From positions 1 through 54,747 of the forward strand of contig JBJHBG010000013.1 of the NCBI GenBank assembly GCA_050485385.1: a stretch of 54,747 nucleotides of DNA, given 5' to 3'. Origin of the DNA: RECO01 sp050485385. Its GTDB lineage: Bacteria; Pseudomonadota; Alphaproteobacteria; Geminicoccales; Geminicoccaceae. Shown here piece after piece: positions 45,606 to 54,747 of the stretch. A program made the position numbers and the translations under genes. The number at the start of each line of letters is the position of its first letter. Position 1 is the first letter of the stretch. Below the pieces are notes generated by a model, which saw only the letters and a program-made list of their open reading frames with translations, made no database searches and was not told where the DNA came from.

Positions 45606-47087
45606 CTAGCGAAACGCCGGCTCGTCGAAGCTCCTGAGCTTCCTGGAGTGCAGCACGTCGGTGCCGCCTTCTCGCAGGATGCGCATGGCTTCGATGCCGA
45701 TCTCGAGGTGCTGCGCCACCCGCTGCTGGTAGAAGCTGTTGGCCATGCCGCGGAGCTTCAACTCGCCGTGCAGGGGCTTGTCGGAGACGCAGAGCAGCGT
45801 GCCGTAGGGCACGCGGAAGCGAAAGCCGTTGGCCGAGATGGTGGCGCTTTCCATGTCGACGGCGATGGCGCGGCTCTGATTCAGCCGCTCGTAGAGTTCG
45901 GCGTAGCGCAGCTCCCAGTTCCGGTTGTCCGTCGTGGCCACCGTTCCCGTGCGCATCCGCGTCTTGAGGTCGAGGCCGCTGAGGCCGGTGACCTTCGCGA
46001 CCGCCTCCTGTAGCGCCACCTGGACCTCGGCGATGGGCGGCACCGGCACGAAGAGCGGCAGTTCCTGGTCGAGCACGTGGTCGTCACGCACGTAACCGTG
46101 TGCCAGCACGTAGTCGCCGAGCTGCTGCGAGCGCCTGAGCCCGGCGCAGTGCCCCAGCATCAGCCAGCAGTGCGGCCGGAGCACCGCGAGGTGGTCGGTG
46201 ATCGTGCGGGCATTGGACGGGCCGACGCCGATGTTGATCAGCGTGATGCCCCGCCGGTCCTGGCGGAACAGATGGTAAGCCGGCATCTGCGGCAGGTGCG
46301 CGGGCGGGGTGCCGGCCGGCCCGACGGGATCGAAGTGCGGCGGCGCGGTGATGGCGTTGCCGGGCTCCACCAGCGCCTGGAACTCGTCGCCCTGGAACAC
46401 CGCGCGGCGCCCGAAATCGACGAAGCGCTCCACGTAGCGCTGATAGTTGGTCAACAGCACGAAGCGCTGGAAGTATTCGGGATCGGTCGCGGTGTAGTGG
46501 TAGAGCCGTTGCAGCGAGTAGTCGGTGCGCTCGGCCGTAAACAGGCTCAAGGGCAGGATCGGCTCGCTCGGCTCGCGCCAGAAGCCGTTGGCGACGCGAT
46601 CGTCGGTGTAGCGCAAGTCCGGCAGGACGAAGCGGCTCCAGAGTTCCGACGTCCACTCGCCCGCCAGCTCCAGCCCGGACTGGTCGACCACGAACGGCAG
46701 GGGGATCGGGCGATCCGAGCGGCCGACCACCATCGGCACGCCATGATGCTGCATGAGCCGCTGCACGTTGTCGCGCAGATAGCCCACGAACAGGCTCGGC
46801 CGCGTCAGCGTCGTGCCGAACACGCCCGGATCGGTCAGCGCGCCGAACGCCAGCCGCGCGTCGATGTTCAGCCGGTCCGGCTCCACCTTCAGGCCGAGGA
46901 AGGGATAGGTCGCGTCCTTCGGCGGCGCTGCCACGGCTCCGGCCTCGAAGGCGCGAAAGGCGCCGCGGATGGCCTGCGTGCTGCGGTCGTAGAGCAGGGT
47001 TGCCCGCTCGACCACCGCCTCCGGGTCGTCGAGCGCCACGGGCTCCTTCACCCCGAGCGCCGCGAACAGCTCCTCCAAAACGTGCAT
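45606..47087 (-). CDS. amn: AMP nucleosidase
   Basis: A 493-aa enzyme hydrolysing AMP to adenine and ribose 5-phosphate, controlling adenylate pools. N-terminal domain TYPFLGLKVEPDRLNIDARLAFG, GRSDRPIPLPFVVD; C-terminal phosphorylase-like fold ITLINIGVGPSNARTITDHL, LMLGHCAGLR, AVDMESATISANGFRFRVPYGTLLCVSDKPLHG. Length agrees with the E. coli enzyme. ATG at 47087 is used. Convergent with the M48 gene, 3 bp between stops. Confidence 0.93.
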   Translation of the reverse strand: MHVLEELFAALGVKEPVALDDPEAVVERATLLYDRSTQAIRGAFRAFEAGAVAAPPKDATYPFLGLKVEPDRLNIDARLAFGALTDPGVFGTTLTRPSLFVGYLRDNVQRLMQHHGVPMVVGRSDRPIPLPFVVDQSGLELAGEWTSELWSRFVLPDLRYTDDRVANGFWREPSEPILPLSLFTAERTDYSLQRLYHYTATDPEYFQRFVLLTNYQRYVERFVDFGRRAVFQGDEFQALVEPGNAITAPPHFDPVGPAGTPPAHLPQMPAYHLFRQDRRGITLINIGVGPSNARTITDHLAVLRPHCWLMLGHCAGLRRSQQLGDYVLAHGYVRDDHVLDQELPLFVPVPPIAEVQVALQEAVAKVTGLSGLDLKTRMRTGTVATTDNRNWELRYAELYERLNQSRAIAVDMESATISANGFRFRVPYGTLLCVSDKPLHGELKLRGMANSFYQQRVAQHLEIGIEAMRILREGGTDVLHSRKLRSFDEPAFR

Positions 47088-47190
47088 GCCGGCCACCCCC
47101 ACCCGCAGGACTGGCCCGCTCTACCTCGAGGCGAGGCCGTTGGGAACGCCGGCCCTTGACCACGGCCCGACGCGTCCCCATCACCCCGCC

Positions 47191-48993
<1,803 letters not shown>

Positions 48994-49045
48994 CGGGTCG
49001 AAGCGGGGCGCTGCGATCGTTCTTGACTCTCCCGCCGGAGAAGCA

Positions 49046-49060
49046 GAACAAATAGGGAAC
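49046..49060 (+). promoter_or_regulatory. LexA box (GAAC-N7-GAAC) of the imuA-imuB-dnaE2 operon
   Basis: GAAC at 49046-49049, seven bases, GAAC at 49057-49060: an exact match to the alphaproteobacterial LexA operator. A TTGACT at 49023-49028 could be the -35, putting the box over the -10. DNA damage induction of the mutasome is expected. Confidence 0.85.
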
Positions 49061-49097
49061 ATGGACATGCGCCCGTTCCCGGAGGTCGAGAAGGAGC

Positions 49098-49850
49098 TTG
49101 CGGCCCGAGCCCGCCATAGAAGTTCTGCGCGCGCGGATCGAGCGGATCGAAGGCGGAAGCCGACGCGCCGGATCGGTGCTTCCCTTCGGCGTAGCCGAGC
49201 TGGATTCGCGACTCCCTGGCGGCGGCCTCGCGCTCGGCGCGCTGCATGAGGTCGCCGGTGGCGGGAACGGCGCGATCGACGGCGCCAGCGCTGCCCTCTT
49301 CAGCGCCGGCATCGCCGCTCGCACCAAGGGCAAAGTCCTCTGGTGCATCACCCGCCGAGACCTCTTCGCGCCCGCGATCGCCCAGGCCGGCCTGATCGCG
49401 GATCGGGTCATCTACCTCGAGGCGGGCGACGACGAGACCGTGCTCGCCTGCATGGAAGAAGGTCTGCGGCACGGTGGGCTCGGCGCGGTCGTGGGTGAAG
49501 TGGCCAGGTTCTCCATGACCGCGTCGCGACGCCTGCAACTCGCGGCCGAGGGCGTCGGTTCCATCGGCATCGCGCTCCGCCGCTGGCGGCGGCAAGCCGA
49601 CGCCACCGACTTCGGCCGACCCTCGGCCGCCATGACCCGCTGGCGCATCTCCGTGCTCCCCTCGACGCCGCTGCCCGTGCCGGGCGTCGGCCGTCATCGC
49701 TGGCTGGTCGAGCTGATCCGGGCCCGCGCCGGAGAAAGTGCGGATTTCGAGTTGGAGGCATGCGATGAGACGGGTCGTCTCGCTCTTCCTGCCGACCTGG
49801 CCCACCGACCGGCTACGGCGGAAGGCCGGCGACGCGGCACCTTCGGCTGA
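49098..49850 (+). CDS. imuA: ImuA, RecA-like SOS mutasome protein
   Basis: A 250-aa RecA/SulA-related protein that works with ImuB and DnaE2 in translesion synthesis. LPFGVAELDSRLPGGGLALGALHEV near the N-terminus replaces a canonical Walker A; GKVLWCITRRDLFAPAIAQAGL and RRLQLAAEGVGSIGIALRRWR are typical ImuA. The frame upstream has only this TTG as a normal start before a stop at 49053, so TTG at 49098 is used; ATG 49061 is in another frame. Overlaps imuB by 86 bp. The LexA box is 38 bp upstream. Confidence 0.85.
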   Translation: MRPEPAIEVLRARIERIEGGSRRAGSVLPFGVAELDSRLPGGGLALGALHEVAGGGNGAIDGASAALFSAGIAARTKGKVLWCITRRDLFAPAIAQAGLIADRVIYLEAGDDETVLACMEEGLRHGGLGAVVGEVARFSMTASRRLQLAAEGVGSIGIALRRWRRQADATDFGRPSAAMTRWRISVLPSTPLPVPGVGRHRWLVELIRARAGESADFELEACDETGRLALPADLAHRPATAEGRRRGTFG

Positions 49851-51285
49851 TACGCCGCTCGTCCTGATCGGCCGCGCCGGAAACGGGCGGGTGGTGCTGG
49901 CGGCGGATGTCGCCGCCCAGGCCGCCGGTCTGCGTCCGGGGATGCCCGTGACGAAGGCGCGGGTGCTCGCTCCCGGCCTGATCGTGCAGGCTGCCGATCC
50001 CGCAGCCGACGCCGAAGCACTCGGGCGGCTCGCGGCTTGGCTTCTCCGCTTCGCGCCCATCGTCGCCCCCGATCCGCCGGACGGGATCGTCATCGACAGT
50101 ACGGGCGTGGACCATCTCCACGGCGGCGAGGTGGCGATGCTGGATGGGCTGGTCGGCCGCCTCGCCATGTCCGGCATCGCCGCGCGGGGGGCTGTCGCCG
50201 ACAGCTGGGGTGCGGCGCATGCGCTCGCCCGACATGCAGACCTGCCGACGATCGTCGCCCCCGCCGGCCATGGTCGCGCCGTCCTCGAGCCCCTGCCGCT
50301 GGACGCCCTGCGCCTCGCCGCGTCCACCGTCGCCAGGCTGCGCACCCTCGGCTTCGAGCGGATCGGCGAACTCCTCGACCAGCCGCGGGCACCCCTCACC
50401 CTGCGTTTCGGGCCGGAGATCGGCCGCCGCATCGGTCAGGCGCTCGGCGAAACGGCCGAACCGATCGAGCCCATCCGGTCGCCCGATCTCGTCGAGGTTC
50501 GCCGCGTCTTCGCGGAGCCGATCGGTGCAGCCGAAACCATCGCCCGCTACATCCGAAAGCTCGTCGTCCAGCTCTGCGAACGCCTCGACGAGCGCGGCCT
50601 CGGCGCCCGCCGCCTCGATCTCGTCTGCCACCGCGTCGACGATCGTGTCCAGGCGGTGCGTATCGGCTTGGCGATGCCGGTTCGGAACGTCGAGCGGTTG
50701 ACGCGCCTGCTCTGCGACAAGATCGAGACCATCGCCCCGGGGTTCGGGATCGAGGCGATGACGCTCGCCGCCACCGGCGCCGAGCCGCTGGCGTCCAAGC
50801 AGATCGTGAGCAGGCTGGTCGAGGAAAGCGAACGGGACGTCGCCGACCTGATCGATACGCTGACGAACCGCGTGGGCGCGCATGCGGTCTACCGCTTGGC
50901 CCCGGTCGCCAGCGACGTGCCCGAACGCTCGGTGTGCAGGATTCCCGCGCTGGCGGCCGCTACGGGTGCGAGTTGGCCCGGCCATTGGCCACGGCCATCC
51001 CGCCTGCTGCCTCGGCCCGAGCCGGTCGAGACCGTGGCGCTGTTGCCCGATCATCCGCCGGTTGCCTTCACTTGGCGCGGCATACGCCGGCGCGTGCGGC
51101 GTGCCGACGGCCCGGAGCGCGTCTTTGGCGAATGGTGGAAGCGGGACACCGAACTGGCCGCCGTGCGCGACTACTTTCGCGTCGAGGACGCTGCCGGCGA
51201 ACGCTATTGGCTCTATCGCACGGGCGATGGCGAGGACGCCGCCACCGGCGCCCATCGCTGGTTCCTGCATGGGGTGTTCGGATGA
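49765..51285 (+). CDS. imuB: ImuB, catalytically inactive Y-family polymerase
   Basis: A 506-aa DinB-related scaffold of the mutasome. The positions of the Y-family catalytic acids are lost: the N-terminus reads RVVSLFLPTWPTDRL, and IVIDSTGVDHLHGG stands where the second acidic site would be. This is the known state of ImuB, which binds the beta clamp and recruits DnaE2. Later motifs: RLRTLGFERIGELLDQPRAPL (HhH) and ERYWLYR...HRWFLHGVFG at the C-terminus. ATG at 49765 follows GGAGG by 7 nt. Its stop overlaps the dnaE2 start. Confidence 0.9.
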   Translation: MRRVVSLFLPTWPTDRLRRKAGDAAPSADTPLVLIGRAGNGRVVLAADVAAQAAGLRPGMPVTKARVLAPGLIVQAADPAADAEALGRLAAWLLRFAPIVAPDPPDGIVIDSTGVDHLHGGEVAMLDGLVGRLAMSGIAARGAVADSWGAAHALARHADLPTIVAPAGHGRAVLEPLPLDALRLAASTVARLRTLGFERIGELLDQPRAPLTLRFGPEIGRRIGQALGETAEPIEPIRSPDLVEVRRVFAEPIGAAETIARYIRKLVVQLCERLDERGLGARRLDLVCHRVDDRVQAVRIGLAMPVRNVERLTRLLCDKIETIAPGFGIEAMTLAATGAEPLASKQIVSRLVEESERDVADLIDTLTNRVGAHAVYRLAPVASDVPERSVCRIPALAAATGASWPGHWPRPSRLLPRPEPVETVALLPDHPPVAFTWRGIRRRVRRADGPERVFGEWWKRDTELAAVRDYFRVEDAAGERYWLYRTGDGEDAATGAHRWFLHGVFG

Positions 51286-54200
51286 GCGGCGCCCGCTACG
51301 CCGAGTTGCAGGTCACCTCGCACTTCAGCTTCCTGCGCGGCGCTTCCTCCTGCGAGGAACTGTTCGCCCAGGCCGCGCTCGCCGGCATCGAGGCGCTCGC
51401 CGTCGTCGACCGCAACTCGCTGGCCGGCATCGTCCGCGCGCACGCGGCGGCCAAGGCCACGGGCGTCCGTCTCGTCGTCGGCTGTCGGCTCGACCTCGCC
51501 GACGGCATGTCGGTGCTCGTCTATCCGACCGACCGGCCGGCCTATTCGCGCCTGTGCCGCCTGCTGTCGCTCGGCAAGAAGCGCGGCGGCAAGGCCAAGT
51601 GTCGTCTCGAGTGGCCCGACCTCGTCGCTTACGGTGAAGGCCTGATCGCCGTCCTCGTGCCGGGCTTGGCCGACGACGAATGCCGGCTGCGGCTACGCCG
51701 CCTGCGCGAGGTGTTCGGCGACCGCGCCCATCTGGCACTGACCCTGCGCCGCCGACCGAACGACCAGCTCCGCCTCCACGAACTGTCGAGCCTCGCCGAG
51801 CGGACGGGCGTGCCCGCCGTGGTGACGAACGACGTCCTCTTCCACGAGCCAGGCCGCCGGATCCTGCAGGACGTCGTGACCTGCATCCGCCACAACGTCA
51901 CGATCGACGCGCTTGGCGATCGGCGCGAGCGCCACGCGGACCGCCACCTCAAGTCGCCCGAGGCGATGCATCGGCTGTTCGGCCGCTATCCGGAAGCACT
52001 CGCCAGAACCCTCCAGATCGCCGCGCGCTGCCGCTTCAGCCTGGACGAACTCGCCTACCAGTATCCCGAGGAGCGCGACGATCCCGCGCTGACGCCGCAA
52101 GAGACCCTGGCGAAGCTCACTTGGGAGGGCGCTGCACAGCGCTATCCGGAAGGCGTGCCCGACAACGTGCGGGCAAGCCTCGAGCACGAGTTGTGGCTGA
52201 TCGAGAAGCTGAACTATGCGCCCTACTTCTTGACCGTGCAGGCGATCGTCCGCTTCGCCCGGTCGCGGGACATCCTCTGCCAAGGGCGCGGCTCCGCGGC
52301 CAACTCGGCCGTCTGCTTCGTGCTCGGCATCACCGCGATCGATCCCGGACGCAACGACCTCCTGTTCGAGCGCTTCGTCTCCGAGGAGCGGCGCGAGCCG
52401 CCCGACATCGACGTCGATTTCGAGCACGAGCGGCGCGAGACCGTCGTGCAGTGGGTGTTCGACACCTATGGCCGCGACCACGCGGCGCTGTGCGCGACCG
52501 TCATCCGCTATCGCACCAAGGGGGCGCTGCGCGACGTCGGCAAGGCGCTCGGCTTGCCCGAGGATCTGATCGGGATGCTTGCCGCACGGGCCTGGACCTG
52601 GTCGGAGGAAGGTAGCGGGCACCACCACGCCGAGAACGCGAACCTCGATCTCGCCGACCGCCGGCTGCGGCTGACGCTCGATCTCGCCCGCCAACTCATG
52701 GGCGCGCCCCGACACCTCAGTCAGCACCCCGGCGGCTTCGTCCTGACCCACGATCGGCTCGACGACCTCGTGCCGATCGAGCCGGCGGCGATGCAGGACC
52801 GGCAAGTGATCGAATGGGACAAGGACGACATCGATGCCCTGCACTTCATGAAGGTCGACGTGCTGGCCCTCGGCATGCTGACCTGCATGAAGAAAGGCCT
52901 CGACCTTCTCGCCGAACACAAGGGCGTCGCCCTCGACCTCGCGGCCATCCCCGCCGAGGATCCACGCACCTATGCGATGATCCGACGCGCCGACACCCTC
53001 GGCACCTTCCAGATCGAGAGCCGCGCGCAGATGTCGATGCTGCCGCGCCTGAAGCCTCGCACCTTCTACGACCTCGTCGTCCAGGTGGCGATCGTCCGGC
53101 CGGGGCCGATCCAGGGCGACATGGTGCATCCCTATCTGCGTCGCCGCGAGGGGCTGGAACCGGTCCATTATCCGAAGCCCGAACTGGAGAAGGTGCTCGG
53201 CAAGACCCTCGGCGTGCCGCTCTTTCAAGAGCAGGCCATGCGGGTGGCCATCGAGTGCGCCGGCTTCACCGCTGGCGAGGCCGACCTGCTGCGCAAGTCG
53301 ATGGCCACCTTCAAGTTCACCGGCGGCGTCTCGATCTTCAAGGACAAGCTCGTCGCCGGCATGGTGGCCAACGGCTACGAAGCCGAGTTCGCGGAGCGGA
53401 CCTTCAAGCAGCTCGAGGGCTTCGGCAGTTACGGGTTTCCCGAAAGCCACGCCGCCTCTTTTGCCTTGATCGCCTACGCCTCGGCCTGGCTCAAATGCTG
53501 GCACCCGGACGTGTTCTGCGCGGCGCTCCTCAATTCACAGCCGATGGGGTTCTATGCGCCGGCCCAGATCGTGCGGGACGCCCAGGCGCACGGCGTCGAC
53601 ATCCGCCCCGTCTGCGCCAACGCCTCCGGATGGGATTGCACCCTGGAGCCCGGCGACGACGGCCGCTTCGCCGTGCGTCTCGGCCTGCGTCTGGTGCAGG
53701 GGCTCGCCAACGCGCACGCTGCCGCCATCGTCAGGGCACGGGCGGCGCGCTCCTTTGCCTCGGTCGACGATCTTTGGCGCCGCGCCGGCGTGCCCGTGTC
53801 GGCCTTGACGCGGATTGCCGAGGCCGACGGCTTTCGGCCGTGCTTCGGCCATGCGCGACGCGAGGCGCTGTGGGCGATCGAGGCGCTCCGCGACGAACCC
53901 TTGCCGCTCTTCGCGGCCGCCTCGGCCCGGCAGACGGAGAGGGTGCCGGAGGTCGTCGAACCCGACGTTGCGTTGCGGCCGATGACCGCCGGCGGCGACG
54001 TGGTCGAGGACTACCGCCATGTCGGCCTGTCGCTGCGCCGCCATCCGGTCGCGTTCCTGCGCCCGGATTTACACCGCCGTCGCATCGTCACCTGCGCCGA
54101 AGCCATGGCCGCCCGCGATGGGCGCTGGCTGGAAGCCGCCGGGATCGTGCTGGTCCGCCAGCGCCCCGGCAGCGCCAAGGGCGTCATGTTCATCACCTTG

Positions 54201-54551
54201 GAGGACGAATCCGGGATCGCCAACCTCGTCGTCTGGCCGCAGGTATTCCGAACCAACCGCCGCACCATTCTCGCCGCCAACATGATCGCGGCGCATGGGC
54301 GGGTGCAACGCGAGGGTGCGGTCGTCCACCTGGTCGCCTATAGGCTCGCCGATCTGTCGGCGAAGCTGGCCAGCGTCGGCGAGCGCGAGGCGCCCTTTCC
54401 GCTGCCGCATGGGCGTGGCGACGAATTCCATCACGGCTCGCCGCCACCCGATTCGCGAACACCGGGGAGCCGGGGCCTGCGGCCGCGCGATATCCACGTT
54501 CCCGACCTGCACCTCGACACGATCCGGGTGAAGACCAGGGATTTCCGCTGA
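51282..54551 (+). CDS. dnaE2: Error-prone DNA polymerase DnaE2 (ImuC)
   Basis: A 1089-aa C-family polymerase for SOS mutagenesis. PHP domain ARYAELQVTSHFSFLRGAS at the N-terminus; polymerase motifs GRGSAANSAVCFVLGIT, PPDIDVDFEHERRE (catalytic Asp pair), LSQHPGGFVLTHD, IVRPGPIQGDMVHP and GYGFPESHAASFALIAY-type region; OB domain near the end (GIVLVRQRPGSAKGVMFITLEDE). Length is right for ImuC. Start overlaps the imuB stop (ATGA). The bases after 54551 to the window end hold no gene that can be supported. Confidence 0.93.
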   Translation: MSGARYAELQVTSHFSFLRGASSCEELFAQAALAGIEALAVVDRNSLAGIVRAHAAAKATGVRLVVGCRLDLADGMSVLVYPTDRPAYSRLCRLLSLGKKRGGKAKCRLEWPDLVAYGEGLIAVLVPGLADDECRLRLRRLREVFGDRAHLALTLRRRPNDQLRLHELSSLAERTGVPAVVTNDVLFHEPGRRILQDVVTCIRHNVTIDALGDRRERHADRHLKSPEAMHRLFGRYPEALARTLQIAARCRFSLDELAYQYPEERDDPALTPQETLAKLTWEGAAQRYPEGVPDNVRASLEHELWLIEKLNYAPYFLTVQAIVRFARSRDILCQGRGSAANSAVCFVLGITAIDPGRNDLLFERFVSEERREPPDIDVDFEHERRETVVQWVFDTYGRDHAALCATVIRYRTKGALRDVGKALGLPEDLIGMLAARAWTWSEEGSGHHHAENANLDLADRRLRLTLDLARQLMGAPRHLSQHPGGFVLTHDRLDDLVPIEPAAMQDRQVIEWDKDDIDALHFMKVDVLALGMLTCMKKGLDLLAEHKGVALDLAAIPAEDPRTYAMIRRADTLGTFQIESRAQMSMLPRLKPRTFYDLVVQVAIVRPGPIQGDMVHPYLRRREGLEPVHYPKPELEKVLGKTLGVPLFQEQAMRVAIECAGFTAGEADLLRKSMATFKFTGGVSIFKDKLVAGMVANGYEAEFAERTFKQLEGFGSYGFPESHAASFALIAYASAWLKCWHPDVFCAALLNSQPMGFYAPAQIVRDAQAHGVDIRPVCANASGWDCTLEPGDDGRFAVRLGLRLVQGLANAHAAAIVRARAARSFASVDDLWRRAGVPVSALTRIAEADGFRPCFGHARREALWAIEALRDEPLPLFAAASARQTERVPEVVEPDVALRPMTAGGDVVEDYRHVGLSLRRHPVAFLRPDLHRRRIVTCAEAMAARDGRWLEAAGIVLVRQRPGSAKGVMFITLEDESGIANLVVWPQVFRTNRRTILAANMIAAHGRVQREGAVVHLVAYRLADLSAKLASVGEREAPFPLPHGRGDEFHHGSPPPDSRTPGSRGLRPRDIHVPDLHLDTIRVKTRDFR

Positions 54552-54747
54552 TCGCTCGCCTGCCTGCCGTCCCACAGCCCCGACCTCGGCATCGCCACCG
54601 CCGGATATCGCCTACCTAACCGGGAAACGCTTGTCTTATGACGCTTGGGCTCCACCGAGGCAAAGTGGGGTGCCGAGGGCGCGCCACCAACGCGCTCCTC
54701 GGCCGACGGGATCGGACCGTGGAAACGCTGGCGTCCAAGCGCCGAGC

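Noticed and set aside
49061..49249. ATG at 49061 as the imuA start
   Set aside because: It is in a different frame from the conserved ImuA sequence and encodes an Arg-rich chance peptide.
54431..54655. Minus-strand open frame at the window end
   Set aside because: Overlaps the dnaE2 C-terminus antisense, basic low-complexity product, no ribosome site evident.

Overview
The window is about 54.7 kb of GC-rich, densely packed bacterial chromosome. The gene content points to an alphaproteobacterium, probably a Rhodospirillales-like lineage. Evidence: an NDUFA12-type complex I accessory protein, a very large B12-dependent ribonucleotide reductase, an imuA-imuB-dnaE2 mutasome behind a GAAC-N7-GAAC LexA box, the flgB-flgC-fliE-fliQ-fliR-flhB order with a CtrA-like site, and DUF465 proteins. 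No rRNA, tRNA, CRISPR array or transposase was seen. Placement below class level is inference.

Layout. 0-6.5 kb: acyl-CoA metabolism (prpE with a membrane protein; divergently, an AMP-forming acyl-CoA ligase coupled to an FAH-family hydrolase). 6.5-10.5 kb: ubiX with an ABM-domain protein, then a minus-strand chain pfkA - TIGR02444 - bluB joined by 4-bp start/stop overlaps. 10.5-13.0 kb: a minus-strand operon csrA-purE-purK-diguanylate cyclase, divergent from the flagellar operon at 13.1-16.4 kb. 16.5-20 kb: LapG-like transglutaminase-type protease, hibernation factor, hybrid histidine kinase and small unknowns. 20-26 kb: housekeeping biosynthesis (ilvD, fabI, aroC), a YihY membrane protein and the NDUFA12 protein. 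26.1-30.0 kb: nrdJ with two NrdR-box-like sites 31 bp apart and a perfect DnaA box upstream.

30.1-35.0 kb is an accessory islet. It holds an AT-rich AlbA_2/Schlafen-type gene, a BrnT toxin with an atypical BrnA-like partner and a 99-nt duplicated antitoxin fragment, an AT-rich membrane protein, a VapBC-type pair, an orphan ParD-like antitoxin and a Uma2-family nuclease. This is the most plastic part of the window.

35.0-44.6 kb looks like an amine- or polyol-related catabolic locus. A GS-fold amidoligase and a PuuD-like class I amidohydrolase overlap on the minus strand and diverge from a complete Pot-type ABC importer. A HisD-family dehydrogenase with altered metal-ligand positions, an SDR and an MmgE/PrpD protein follow. 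Short GC-rich palindromes punctuate this locus. The arrangement resembles the gamma-glutamyl polyamine (Puu) pathway built from a different ligase family; this is the best candidate for a poorly described system.

44.7-54.6 kb: a lipoprotein M48 protease, AMP nucleosidase, a Uup-type ABC-F ATPase and the SOS mutasome. The last ~200 bases hold no gene I can support.
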